This document shows positions 44,655 to 54,019 of a stretch of 64,000 nt of DNA, piece after piece; position 1 is the first letter of the stretch, and every line of letters starts with the position of its first letter. Below the pieces are notes generated by a model, which worked only from the letters and a program-made list of their open reading frames with translations, did not search any database and was not told the origin of the DNA. A program made the translations under genes and the position numbers. The DNA comes from Kutzneria buriramensis (GTDB lineage: Bacteria > Actinomycetota > Actinomycetes > Mycobacteriales > Pseudonocardiaceae), in contig NZ_QUNO01000006.1 in NCBI RefSeq assembly GCF_003387475.1, positions 434,001 through 498,000 of the forward strand. Reading direction: 5' to 3'.

Positions 44655-45279
44655 GCTGGCCTTCGAGTGCCTGGACGTGCACCCGCTGCGCTACGGCGTG
44701 GCGCCGGCGCTGGTGTTCCGGCTGCACATCGCGGAGGTCAACGCCGCCGAGCTGCACGCCATCGCGCTGCGGGTGCAGATCCGCATCGAGCCGCAGCTGC
44801 GCCAGTACGCCGAGCACGAGGCCGAGCTGCTGACGTACCTGTTCGGGGAGCGGGCGCGGTGGGGCGAGACGCTCAAGCCGATGCAGTTCACGTCGGCGTC
44901 GGTGATGGTGCCCAGCTTCACCGGATCCACCGAGGTGGACCTGGAAGTGCCGTGCACGTACGACATGGAGGTGGCGGCCGGCAAGTACTTCCACGCCCTG
45001 GACGACGGCGTGGTGCCGATGGTGCTGCTGTTCTCGGGGACGGTGTTCGCCAAGGGAGACAAGGGTTTCTGGGTGCATCCGATCCCCTGGCACCAGCAGG
45101 CCAGCTACCGGATGCCGGTGTCGGTGTGGCGGGACATGATGGATTCCTACTTCCCGCACGAGGCGTGGATCCGGCTGGACCGCGACACCGTGGACGCGAT
45201 GCTGCGGTACAAGTCCGCGAACGCCATTCCCACCTGGGACGACGCGATCCGGTCCCTGCTGAAGGAGACCGGGACATGA
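44647..45279 (+). CDS. DUF6084-type hydrogenase-associated protein
   Basis: A 210-aa soluble, beta-rich protein (VFRLHIAEVNAAELHAIALRVQIRIEPQLRQYAEHE, LFGERARWGETLKPMQFTSASVMVPSFTGSTEVDLEVPCTYDMEVAAGKYFHAL). It matches the unnamed protein constantly found between the structural and hyp genes of group 1h clusters. No catalytic motif is visible. Coupled to its neighbours by overlaps. Confidence 0.8.
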   Translation: MAELAFECLDVHPLRYGVAPALVFRLHIAEVNAAELHAIALRVQIRIEPQLRQYAEHEAELLTYLFGERARWGETLKPMQFTSASVMVPSFTGSTEVDLEVPCTYDMEVAAGKYFHALDDGVVPMVLLFSGTVFAKGDKGFWVHPIPWHQQASYRMPVSVWRDMMDSYFPHEAWIRLDRDTVDAMLRYKSANAIPTWDDAIRSLLKETGT

Positions 45280-46556
45280 GCTCCTCGTCGCCCCTGGCAG
45301 CGATCGACCAGGCTCGGGCAGTGGCGGACGCCGTTCTTTATGAGGGCTATCTGCTCTATCCCTACCGGGCGTCCGCCACCAAGAATCGGATGCGCTGGCA
45401 GTTCGGGGTGCTGATGCCAGCGGCGTTCCCCGAGGAGCACTCCTCCAGCGTCACCCAGCTGCTGGTGGAGCCGGGCCTGCACACCACCCTGCACCTGCGG
45501 GTGCGGTTCCTTCAGGTGCAGGCCCGCACGGTCGAGGTCGACGGCGCCGCGGTGCCGTCGGTGACCATCGACGACAGCGACTGGACCAGTTGGGACGAGG
45601 CCGTGGAGCAGGAGGTCGACGCCGTGCTGCGGTTCGCCGACCTGCTGGCCGGTGACAACGTCGTGCCGTTCACCGTGGCGGGCGGCGTGACATCCGAGCG
45701 GCTTTCCGAGGATGCCTGCGTCGTCCGTACGCGATGGCCGCTGGTCGGCCAGCTGCGGCTGCGCGCCGACGCCCTGCCCGGCCCCTACGGGGCGTCGCGG
45801 CTGACCGTGGAGCTGGTCAACACCTCGGAGTGGTCCGGCACCGACCGCGACGAGGCGCTCCGGCACGCCCTGATCGCCGCGCACACGGTGATGTCGGTGT
45901 CCCCCGGCAAGTTCGTGTCGATGGTCGACCCGCCTGAGTGGGCGAAGCCCGCCGTCGCCGAGTGCCACAACCGGCACACGTGGCCGGTGCTGATCGGGGA
46001 CGACGACACGGTGCTGTCTTCGCCGATCATCCTCTACGACTACCCGGCGATCGCCGAGGAGAGCGCCGGTGAGCTGTTCGACGGGTTGGAGATCGACGAG
46101 ATCCTGTCGCTGCGAACGATGGCGCTGACCGACGAGGAGAAGCGCGAGGCGCGGGCGACCGACCCGCGCGCGGCCGAGATCGTGGACCGGGTGGACGCGA
46201 TGCCGCCGGAGCTGCTGGACCGCCTGCACGGCACCATCCGGTACCTGCGCTCGGTGGAGCAGCAGGAGGACAAGCCCTGGTGGGACCCCGGCGCCGACGC
46301 CAGCGTGGATCCCGACACCGACAGCGTGATCGTCTCCGGCGTGCGGGTCGCGCGCGGCTCCCGGGTGCGGCTGCGGCCCGGCAAGAAACGGGCCGACGCG
46401 CAGGACATGTTCCTGGCCGGACGGGAGGCGACCGTGCAGGCCGTGCTGCACGACGTGGACGGCGACCTGCACCTGGCCGTGACCCTCGACGGCGACCTGG
46501 ACCCCGCCTACGGCCGGTTCCGCTACTTCGCGTGCGAGGAGGTGGAGCCGCTGTGA
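45276..46556 (+). CDS. Conserved hydrogenase-cluster protein of unknown function
   Basis: A 426-aa acidic soluble protein: VADAVLYEGYLLYPYRASATKNRMRWQFGVLMP at the N-terminus, PVLIGDDDTVLSSPIILYDYPAIAEESAGELFDGLEIDEILSLRTMALTDEEKREARATDPRAAEIVDRVDAMPP in the middle, and a C-terminal small beta region (VRLRPGKKRADAQDMFLAGREATV...FFACEEVEPL-like end). No known enzyme family is recognised; the family travels with group 1h hydrogenases. ATGA and GTGA overlaps tie it to both neighbours. Confidence 0.8.
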   Translation: MSSSSPLAAIDQARAVADAVLYEGYLLYPYRASATKNRMRWQFGVLMPAAFPEEHSSSVTQLLVEPGLHTTLHLRVRFLQVQARTVEVDGAAVPSVTIDDSDWTSWDEAVEQEVDAVLRFADLLAGDNVVPFTVAGGVTSERLSEDACVVRTRWPLVGQLRLRADALPGPYGASRLTVELVNTSEWSGTDRDEALRHALIAAHTVMSVSPGKFVSMVDPPEWAKPAVAECHNRHTWPVLIGDDDTVLSSPIILYDYPAIAEESAGELFDGLEIDEILSLRTMALTDEEKREARATDPRAAEIVDRVDAMPPELLDRLHGTIRYLRSVEQQEDKPWWDPGADASVDPDTDSVIVSGVRVARGSRVRLRPGKKRADAQDMFLAGREATVQAVLHDVDGDLHLAVTLDGDLDPAYGRFRYFACEEVEPL

Positions 46557-47026
46557 CGGTGCTGATCGCCGGCGTGGGCAACATCTTCCTCGGCGACGAC
46601 GGTTTCGGCGTCGAGGTGGTGCATCGACTGTCCACTCGGGACCTGCCGGACGGGGTGCAGGTCCGCGACTACGGCGTGTCCGGCATGCACCTGGCGTTCG
46701 ACCTGCTCGACGGCTACGACACCACCATCCTGGTCGACGCCACCTCCCGCGGCGACGCCCCCGGCACGGTGTACGTCGTCGAGCTCGACCCCGTCACCGA
46801 ACCGTCGGGGCCGGTCGACGCCCACGGCATGCAGCCGGACGTCGTCATGCAGCTGCTCGCGATGCTGGGCGGGCACCCCGGTCGAGTGCTCCTGGTGGGC
46901 TGCGAGCCGGCGAGCGTGACCGACCACATCGGACTGTCCCCACTGGTTGCCGCAGCGGTGGAGGTGGCCGTCGAGAAGGTGATCGAACTCGTGGAGGTGT
47001 GTGATGTGCCTGGGCATTCCCGGTGA
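46553..47026 (+). CDS. [NiFe]-hydrogenase maturation endopeptidase
   Basis: A 157-aa HycI/HybD/HoxW-family protease: VLIAGVGNIFLGDDGFGVEVVHRL (nickel-sensing Asp16), TTILVDATSRGDAPGTVYVVEL and DAHGMQPDVVMQLLAMLGG (metal-binding Asp and His). It removes the C-terminal 24 residues of the large subunit once nickel is bound. GTG start in a GTGA overlap; the 3' end overlaps hypC by 23 nt. Confidence 0.93.
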   Translation: MTVLIAGVGNIFLGDDGFGVEVVHRLSTRDLPDGVQVRDYGVSGMHLAFDLLDGYDTTILVDATSRGDAPGTVYVVELDPVTEPSGPVDAHGMQPDVVMQLLAMLGGHPGRVLLVGCEPASVTDHIGLSPLVAAAVEVAVEKVIELVEVCDVPGHSR

Positions 47027-47279
47027 GGTCATCGAGATCCTGACCGACCGGCCCGACCTGGCCAAGGTCGACGTCAGCGGCGTGAAGCGCGCCATCAACA
47101 TCGGCCTGCTGGAGGGCGAGTCGGTGGCGCCCGGCGACTGGGTGCTCATCCACGTCGGCTTCGCCCTGTCCAAGATCGACGAGGGCGAGGCGCGGGCGGC
47201 GATGGAGTTCCTGGAGTCCATCGGCAAGGCCTACGAGGACGAGATGGCCGCGCTGGCCGCCTCCCGGATCGAGGAGTAG
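47004..47279 (+). CDS. hypC: HypC hydrogenase maturation chaperone
   Basis: A 91-aa canonical HypC: MCLGIPGEVIEI with the essential Cys2, then VDVSGVKRAINIGLL and GDWVLIHVGFALSKIDEGEA. It carries the Fe(CN)2CO group with HypD to the large-subunit precursor. The ATG has GGAGG upstream; a GTG one codon earlier would break the Met-Cys start. Confidence 0.95.
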   Translation: MCLGIPGEVIEILTDRPDLAKVDVSGVKRAINIGLLEGESVAPGDWVLIHVGFALSKIDEGEARAAMEFLESIGKAYEDEMAALAASRIEE

Positions 47280-47281
47280 AC

Positions 47282-48409
47282 GTGCGTTTCGTCGACGAGT
47301 TCCGCGACGCCGACAAGGCGAGGGCGCTGGCGTCGAAGATCGCCGGGCTGTGCGAGCCGGGCCGCCGCTACAAGTTCATGGAGGTCTGCGGCGGGCACAC
47401 CCACACCATCTACAAGCACGGCCTGGAGGACTACCTGCCCGAGCAGGTGCAGCTGGTGCACGGCCCGGGCTGCCCGGTGTGCGTGATCCCGATGGGCCGG
47501 GTCGACGACGCCATCCACATCGCCCGCCGGCCCGAGGTGATCATGACCTCGTTCGGGGACATGATGCGGGTGCCCGGCAGCGGCGGGAACTTCTTCGACT
47601 CCAACGCCGAGGGCACGACCATCCGGATGGTGTACTCGCCGCTGGACTCGCTGAAGCTGGCCCGGCAGAACCCCGACAAGCAGGTCGTGTTCATGGCCAT
47701 CGGGTTCGAGACCACCGCGCCGTCCACCGCGATGACGCTGCTGCGCGCGGCCGCCGAGGGCCTGGACAACTTCTCGGTGTTCTGCAACCACGTGACGATC
47801 ATCCCGGCGATCAAGGCCATCCTGGACTCGCCCGACCTGCGGCTGGACGGCTTCATCGGCCCCGGGCACGTGTCCACGGTGATCGGCTGCCGGCCGTACG
47901 AGTTCATCGCCGGCTCCTACGGCAAGCCGGTGGTGGTGGCCGGCTTCGAGCCGCTGGACATCCTCCAGTCCATCTACATGCTGATGGTGCAGCTGCACGA
48001 GGGCCGCTCCGAGGTGGAGAACCAGTACTCGCGGGTGGTGCCGTGGCAGGGCAACCCGGTGGCGCTCAAGGTGATCAACCAGACCATGCAGCTGCGGCCC
48101 TACTTCGAGTGGCGGGGCCTGGGCTTCATCTCGCACTCGGCGCTGCGCGTCCGCGACGACTACGCCTCGTTCGACGCCGAGGCCCGCTTCGAGGTGCCCG
48201 GCGTGCGGGTGGCCGACCCGAAGGCGTGCCAGTGCGGCGAGGTCCTCAAGGGCGTGCTGAAACCGTGGGAGTGCAAGGTGTTCGGCACCGCCTGCACCCC
48301 GGAGACGCCGATCGGCACGTGCATGGTGTCGCCCGAGGGCGCCTGCGCCGCGTACTACAACTTCGGCCGGTTCAGCCGCAAGCGGGTGCAGGAGGTGACG
48401 ATCGGATGA
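47282..48409 (+). CDS. hypD: HypD, Fe(CN)2CO assembly scaffold
   Basis: A 375-aa HypD: FMEVCGGHTHTIYKHGL, VHGPGCPVCVIP, GFETTAPSTA, GPGHVSTVIG, and the C-terminal [4Fe-4S] cysteines CQCGEVLKGVLKPWECKVFGTACTPETPIGTCMVSPEGACAAYYNF. It is the scaffold on which the iron gets its cyanide and CO ligands. GTG start 2 nt after hypC. Confidence 0.96.
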   Translation: MRFVDEFRDADKARALASKIAGLCEPGRRYKFMEVCGGHTHTIYKHGLEDYLPEQVQLVHGPGCPVCVIPMGRVDDAIHIARRPEVIMTSFGDMMRVPGSGGNFFDSNAEGTTIRMVYSPLDSLKLARQNPDKQVVFMAIGFETTAPSTAMTLLRAAAEGLDNFSVFCNHVTIIPAIKAILDSPDLRLDGFIGPGHVSTVIGCRPYEFIAGSYGKPVVVAGFEPLDILQSIYMLMVQLHEGRSEVENQYSRVVPWQGNPVALKVINQTMQLRPYFEWRGLGFISHSALRVRDDYASFDAEARFEVPGVRVADPKACQCGEVLKGVLKPWECKVFGTACTPETPIGTCMVSPEGACAAYYNFGRFSRKRVQEVTIG

Positions 48410-49479
48410 TCGATCGCGAGCAGCAGGTGCTGGACCGGATCGAACGGGCGCGGCGGCGGCCGGCGAAGGTCCGCGAGGAGCGGATCACGCTGTCGCACGG
48501 CTCCGGCGGCAAGGCCACCCACACCCTGATCGAGGCGGTGTTCCTCGACGCGTTCGGCAACCCGGCGCTGGCGCCGCTGGAGGACGCCGCCCGGCTGCGG
48601 ATCGGCGACGCCCGGCTGGCGCTGACCACCGACTCGTACGTGGTGTCGCCGCTGTTCTTCCCCGGCGGCGACATCGGCGACCTGGCCGTCAACGGGACCG
48701 TGAACGACCTGGCGGTGTCCGGGGCGACGCCACTGTACCTGACGTGCGGGTTCATCCTCGAGGAGGGCTTCCCGATCGCGGATCTGACCCGGATCGCGGC
48801 GTCCATGCGGGCGGCCGCGGACCGGGCCGGGGTCATGATCGTCACCGGCGACACCAAGGTCGTGCAGCGCGGCAAGGCCGACGGCTGCTACGTCAACACC
48901 GCCGGCGTCGGGGTCGTCGAGGGCTCGGCCGAACTCGGCGTCGCCGCAGTTCAGCCCGGAGATGCGATCTTGGTTTCCGGGCCCATCGGCGAGCACGGCG
49001 TGACCATCATGCTGGCCCGCGGCGAGCTCGACATCGAGGCGGACCTCGTCAGCGACACGGCCCCCTTGAACGGCCTGGTGGCAGAGTTGCTGGCCTCGAC
49101 GTCCGGGGTGCACGCGATGCGCGACGCCACCCGGGGCGGCGTCGCGACCATCCTCAACGAGATCGCCACCGACGCGCAGGTGTCGGTGATCGTCGACGAG
49201 CACGCCATCCCGGTGAAGGCCGAAGTGCGGGGCGCGAGCGAGCTGCTGGGCATCGACCCCCTGTACGTGGCGTGCGAGGGCCGCCTGGTGGCCGCCGTGG
49301 CCGGTGATCAGGTCGACGCCGCGCTGGCGGCGATGCGCGCACACCCGTTGGGCACGCAGGCCGCCGTGATCGGGCGCGTGGAGGCCGACCAGCCCGGGAT
49401 GGTGCTGCTCAACACCGCGTTCGGCGGCACTCGGATCGTGGACATGCTCGTCGGCGACCCTCTGCCCCGGATCTGTTGA
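48406..49479 (+). CDS. hypE: HypE, thiocarbamate dehydratase
   Basis: A 357-aa PurM-fold protein: ITLSHGSGGKATHTLIEAVF, LALTTDSYVVSPLFFPGGDIGDLAVNGTVNDLAVSGATP, MRDATRGGVATILNEIA and the C-terminal PRIC, whose last Cys receives the carbamoyl group from HypF and is dehydrated to thiocyanate. Overlaps hypD (ATGA) and hypA. Confidence 0.96.
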   Translation: MIDREQQVLDRIERARRRPAKVREERITLSHGSGGKATHTLIEAVFLDAFGNPALAPLEDAARLRIGDARLALTTDSYVVSPLFFPGGDIGDLAVNGTVNDLAVSGATPLYLTCGFILEEGFPIADLTRIAASMRAAADRAGVMIVTGDTKVVQRGKADGCYVNTAGVGVVEGSAELGVAAVQPGDAILVSGPIGEHGVTIMLARGELDIEADLVSDTAPLNGLVAELLASTSGVHAMRDATRGGVATILNEIATDAQVSVIVDEHAIPVKAEVRGASELLGIDPLYVACEGRLVAAVAGDQVDAALAAMRAHPLGTQAAVIGRVEADQPGMVLLNTAFGGTRIVDMLVGDPLPRIC

Positions 49480-49847
49480 TGCACGAGCTGTCGCTGACGC
49501 AGGGCGTCGTGGAGGCGATCACCGACCGGCTCGGAGACCGCCGGGTCGCGATGGTGCGGCTGGAGATCGGGAAGCTGTCCGGGGTCGTGGTGGACTCCGT
49601 GCGGTTCTGCTTCGACCTGGTCGTCGCCGGCACGTCCTTGGAAGGCGCCCGGCTGGAGGTCGTGGAGCCCGGCGGCAGGGCGCGCTGCCGGGACTGCTCC
49701 GCGGAGTTCCTGTCCGACGACCCGATCCTGCTGTGTCCCTGCGGCTCCAGCGACGTCGAGGTGCTGGCCGGCATGGAGTTGCTGATCAAAGCCGTTCAAT
49801 TGGCCCCTGGGGAGGTGGTCCCTGATGTGCGCGACGTGCGGGTGTAG
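49479..49847 (+). CDS. hypA: HypA nickel metallochaperone
   Basis: A 122-aa HypA: MHELSLTQGVVEAI with the nickel-binding His2, and a zinc site CRDC (about 68-71) with LCPCGSSD. It delivers nickel with HypB. The ATG overlaps the hypE stop; the 3' end overlaps hypB by 23 nt. Confidence 0.94.
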   Translation: MHELSLTQGVVEAITDRLGDRRVAMVRLEIGKLSGVVVDSVRFCFDLVVAGTSLEGARLEVVEPGGRARCRDCSAEFLSDDPILLCPCGSSDVEVLAGMELLIKAVQLAPGEVVPDVRDVRV

Positions 49848-50505
49848 CGACCACTCCCACGAGCACGGCGGCGGCACCGTGATCGACCTGGAGGAACGGC
49901 TGCTGGCCCGCAACGACCACCTCGCCTCGCACGTGCGGGAGTGGCTGGCCGGGATCGAGGTGCGGGCCTACAACCTGATGAGCTCCCCCGGCTCCGGCAA
50001 GACCACACTGCTGGAACGGACGGTGCGGGAGCTCGGGCTGCCGTGCTCGGTGATCGAGGGCGACCAGGAGACCACCTTCGACGCCGACCGCATCCGGGCC
50101 TCCGGGGTGCCCGCCGTGCAGGTCAACACCGGCGCCGGCTGCCACCTGGACGCCGTCATGGTCCGCAAGGCGCTGGCCGAGCTCGACCCGCCCGCCGGCT
50201 CCGTGGTGTTCATCGAGAACGTCGGCAACCTGGTGTGCCCCGGCCTGTTCGACCTCGGCGAGAACGGCCGGGTGGTGATCATGTCGGTCACCGAGGGCGA
50301 GGACAAGCCGCTGAAGTACCCGCACCTGGTGCGGACCGGCGACATCGTGCTGCTCAACAAGGTGGATCTGCTGCCGTACGTGGACTTCGACCGGGCCAAG
50401 TTCCTGCGCTGCCTGCGTCAGGTCAACCCGCACGCCCCGGTCCTGGAGGTGTCGGCGCGGACCGGCGAGGGGCTGGCGGACTGGTACGAGTGGCTGTCCC
50501 GGTAG
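49825..50505 (+). CDS. hypB: HypB nickel-insertion GTPase
   Basis: A 226-aa GTPase: N-terminal MCATCGCSDHSHEHGGG metal site (CxxCGC and a short His patch), P-loop SSPGSGKTTLL, EGDQETTFDADRI, GAGCHLDA (the G-domain metal Cys-His), ENVGNLVCP, NKVDLLP and EVSARTGEGLADW. Last gene of the hydrogenase operon, 3 nt from the convergent ABC exporter stop. Confidence 0.95.
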   Translation: MCATCGCSDHSHEHGGGTVIDLEERLLARNDHLASHVREWLAGIEVRAYNLMSSPGSGKTTLLERTVRELGLPCSVIEGDQETTFDADRIRASGVPAVQVNTGAGCHLDAVMVRKALAELDPPAGSVVFIENVGNLVCPGLFDLGENGRVVIMSVTEGEDKPLKYPHLVRTGDIVLLNKVDLLPYVDFDRAKFLRCLRQVNPHAPVLEVSARTGEGLADWYEWLSR

Positions 50506-50508
50506 TCC

Positions 50509-52242
50509 TCACGTCGCAGCTCCAGCTCCATGCCAGGTTCGCCAGAGGTCGGCGTAGTCCCCGCCGCTGTTGACGAGTTCGGTGTGCGTGCCGAGCTCGG
50601 CGAGGCGGCCGTCGCGCAGGACGATGATGCGGTCGGCGTCGTGGGCGGTGTGCAGGCGGTGGGCGATGGCGATGACGGTGCGGCCGGCGAGCACGGCGGC
50701 GAGGGCGCGTTCGGCGGATCGGGCGGCGGTCGGGTCGAGCATGGCGGTGGCTTCGTCGAGGACGAGGGTGTGCGGGTCGGCGAGGACAACGCGGGACAGC
50801 GCGAGTTCCTGGGCCCGGGCGGCGTCGAGATGGAAGGCGGAACGGCCGAGCTCGGTGTCCAGCCCGTGCGGGAGGTCGTCGACCCAGTGGGCGCCGACGG
50901 CGTGTAGGGCAGCGCGCAGGTCGTCGTCGGTGGCGGTGGGACGGGCCAGCAGCAGGTTGCCCCGCACGGTGTCACGGAAGACGTGCTGTTCCTGCGTGAC
51001 CAGCACGATGTGTTCACGCAGCACATCGGGCGGCAGGTCGGCGACGGCGACGCCGCCGACGGTGACGGAACCGACGCGTGGCCGCTCCAAGCCGGCCAGC
51101 AGCCGGCCGAGTGTCGACTTGCCGGCACCGGAGGGGCCGACGATGGCGAGGTGTTCGCCGGGGCGGACGCGAAGGTCGATGCCGCTGAGCACGTCGCGGC
51201 CGGCGGTGTAGGCGAAGGACAGGCCGCTGACCTCGATCCGGTCGCCGGCAGGAGTGGCCGGTGCGGAAGGTCGGGGCTCGTGGACGGCGACGAGGCCCTC
51301 CAGCCGCGCGAACGACGCCGTCGAGCTCTGGAGCTGTTCGAGCCAGATCGACAGCGTCTCCAAGGGACCGGTCAGCTGCCGCACGTACATCGCGCACGTG
51401 ACGACCGCGCCCAGGCCGAGCACGCCGTCGTCGTACAGCGCGCCACCGACGAGCAGGATCCCGACCAGCGGTAGCACGGCCGACACGTCGAGGACCGGAT
51501 AGAGCACGGTCCGCAGCGACAGCGTGCGCATGACGTGGGTCCGGGAATCCTCGATGGCCGCGACGACGGCGTCGATCCGCCGGCGCTGAAGGCCGAGCGC
51601 CTCGACGGTGCGCGCGCCCGCTGCCGTCGACACGAGGACCTCGGCCAGCCGTGACGTGCTCGCAGCAGCGGCGAGGTAGGCCGACCGGGCCCGGCGCAGG
51701 TACCAGCGCAGCACGACGACGATCCCGAACAGTCCGACGACACCGCACGCGCCCAACAGCGGGTTGACGACGAGCACCGCGACCAGCACGAACGCCGCCT
51801 GCACGGCCGCCACCAGCAGTTCCGGCACGCCGGAACGCAGCGTCGCGGCGACGGTCGACACGTCGCCAGTCGCCCGTGTGGTCAGGTCGCCGGTCGACAC
51901 CCTCGCCACCAGAGCCGCCGGCAGCGCGAGAACCCGCTCCAGGAACCGCTCGCGGACGGCGGCCGCCACGCGTTCGCCGAACCGGCCGCCGACGTGGCGG
52001 GTGAAGCGGGTCAGCACGAGCTGAGCCAGCGCGCACGCCACGATGAGCAGGGCGAGCCACGTGACGTCGCCGCCGACCTGCACGACGTCGACGATGCGAC
52101 CCAGCAGGTACGGAGCGCCCAGGCCGGCGACGGTCGACAACGCGGTCAGCGCCAGCGTGAGCGCGAACGCCCCGGGATGGTCGCGGACGAGCGCGACGGC
52201 GGCGTGCCGGGCCGCGGCCGGCTCCGACACCGGCAGGGTCAT
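50509..52242 (-). CDS. ABC exporter half-transporter, subunit with intact Walker motifs
   Basis: A 577-aa type IV ABC exporter: six spans in the N-terminal 320 residues, then an ATPase domain with intact Walker A GPSGAGKST and Walker B TLVLDEAT, H-loop IAHRLHT, but a degenerate signature (HLDAARAQ in place of LSGGQ). Its partner, encoded just upstream, has the opposite pattern, so the two should form a heterodimer with one working ATP site. The ATG overlaps the expected stop of the partner gene. The cargo is unknown; proximity to hyp genes may be chance. Confidence 0.9.
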   Translation of the reverse strand: MTLPVSEPAAARHAAVALVRDHPGAFALTLALTALSTVAGLGAPYLLGRIVDVVQVGGDVTWLALLIVACALAQLVLTRFTRHVGGRFGERVAAAVRERFLERVLALPAALVARVSTGDLTTRATGDVSTVAATLRSGVPELLVAAVQAAFVLVAVLVVNPLLGACGVVGLFGIVVVLRWYLRRARSAYLAAAASTSRLAEVLVSTAAGARTVEALGLQRRRIDAVVAAIEDSRTHVMRTLSLRTVLYPVLDVSAVLPLVGILLVGGALYDDGVLGLGAVVTCAMYVRQLTGPLETLSIWLEQLQSSTASFARLEGLVAVHEPRPSAPATPAGDRIEVSGLSFAYTAGRDVLSGIDLRVRPGEHLAIVGPSGAGKSTLGRLLAGLERPRVGSVTVGGVAVADLPPDVLREHIVLVTQEQHVFRDTVRGNLLLARPTATDDDLRAALHAVGAHWVDDLPHGLDTELGRSAFHLDAARAQELALSRVVLADPHTLVLDEATAMLDPTAARSAERALAAVLAGRTVIAIAHRLHTAHDADRIIVLRDGRLAELGTHTELVNSGGDYADLWRTWHGAGAAT

Positions 52243-53962
52243 GACGCGGCGTCCTCGGCCAGGCTGGCGAGACCATCCGCCGGTAACCGGGACTGCTCGC
52301 CAGCAGTTCACCGTGCGTGCCGGTGGCGGCCACATGGCCGTCGATCAGGTAGTGCACGACGTCGGCCTGCGCCAGCATTGTCGGCGATGTCGTGGTCACC
52401 AACGTCGTGGTCACCAACGTCGTGCGACCACGTCGCGCGGCCGGCAGCCGGTGGGCGATCAGTGCCTCGGTGTTCGCGTCCACAGCGGACGTCGGCTCCG
52501 TGGCCAGCAGGATCTCGGGGTCGGCGACCAGGGCGCGAGCCAACCGGACGCGTTGCCGCTGGCCGCCGGACAGCGTGCCGCCCAGCGCTGCGACCGCCGC
52601 GTCGAGGCCGTCCGGGAGACCGGCCAGGACGTCGTCGGCGGCGGCCGCGTGCACGGCGTGCCGCAGCACGTCGTCGCTCGGCTCCCAGCGACCGCTGAGC
52701 ACCTCGCGCAGCGTGCCCGCGAAGATGTCGGCTTCGTTGTCGGCGACCAGGATTCGGTCCCGAAGCTGCGCGGCGGCGATGTCCCGCACCGGCACCCGGC
52801 CCCATCTCGCGTCGGACGGCGCGAACGCGCCCAGCCGATCGATGACGGCCGCCGATGTCGCGGGCCGGTCGGCGGCCAACGCCGTGAACCGGCCGGCCTC
52901 GACCCGCACGCCCGAGCCAGGATCGACCATGTCGGCAAGCCCGGCCGGCGCGTCGCCGCTGCCGGTGTGGGCGGCCGGCAGCGTGAGCACGGCGATCACC
53001 CGGCGGGCCGACACCATGGCCTGACTCAGCGCGGTGACGTCGTCGATCACTGCGGCCACCGGCACGACCAGCACGGCGACGTAGCCGTAGACGGCGATGA
53101 GGTCGCCGATCGACAGGGTGTGTGCGGCGGCCATACGCGCGGCCACCCACATGACCGCGGCCAGGAAGACCACCGGCAGGCCGACACCGATCGCCGGAAT
53201 CCAGCTCGACACCGCGGCGACCCGGAACCCTTCCTCACGCAGCCCGGCGGACTGGTCCCGGTAGCGGCGGCCGAACTCGGCCTTGCCGCCGATCCCGTTG
53301 AGCACATGCAGGCCGTCGACGATGTCCACCATGCGGGCGGTCAGCCGGCCCTGCCGGGCGCGGTACTCGGTGAGGGTGCCGCGCAGCCGGCCCAGCACGG
53401 GTCCGATGACCACGCCGATCACCGGCACGCCCAGCAGCACGATCACCGCCAGCAGCCCGGAGATCGGCACGAGCAGGGCGGCGACGACGAGGTAGGCGAT
53501 GACCGCGCCGACGCCGGGACCCACGAACGTCAGGCCGGTGCCGACGATCATCACGTCGGAGATGCCGATCGTCGCCACCTCGCCCGCGCCGACCTTGCGG
53601 TCCAGCTCGCCGCCGAGCCGCACGTTGTGCTCCACCAGCGCGCGGATGGTCCGGAACATGGCGTCGCGGCGCACCATCGTCAGGGTTCGGTGCCGCAGGA
53701 TGCCGATGATCGCCGTCGCCACGGACACGCCGAGCAACACGGCGACCCATCCGAGCAGGGTGCCGAAGCGCCCGGAGCGCAACCCGTCGTCGACGGCGCG
53801 GGACAGCAGGTAGGGCGGCAGCGTCAGGCTGACCATCCAGGTCGTGCCGAGCACGGTGCCGCGGACGACGCGGCCGAGCTGACTGCCGATGAGCCAGCGC
53901 AGATAACGCGAGGCGGAACGAAGATCGGCCGGGCGCGGCTCCCGGAACGGTCGGTCGGCCAT
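52239..53962 (-). CDS. ABC exporter half-transporter, subunit with intact signature motif, apparent 3' frameshift
   Basis: About 574 aa: six spans, then an ATPase domain with LSGGQRQRVRLARAL intact but no recognisable Walker A and Walker B changed to ILLATEPTSAVD, a known family of degenerate actinobacterial subunits. At the end, after SPGYRRMVS, the frame does not stop but runs through the next gene out of frame. Adding one base near 52261-52275 gives SLAEDAAS and a TGA (52239-52241) that overlaps the partner's ATG, the usual coupling. This looks like a one-base loss or a sequencing error. GGGGGGA precedes the ATG. Confidence 0.85.
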
Positions 53963-54019
53963 TGGTCCCCCCAGGTCCAGACTCCACTCACTGTAACGAG
54001 CGGACCCGTTGCCGCCGGC

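Noticed and set aside
51014..53962. A single 982-aa ABC protein on the minus strand
   Set aside because: The last 400 residues are an out-of-frame reading of the second ABC gene (arginine/alanine-rich, no motifs). The real first gene ends near 52239 after a probable one-base error.
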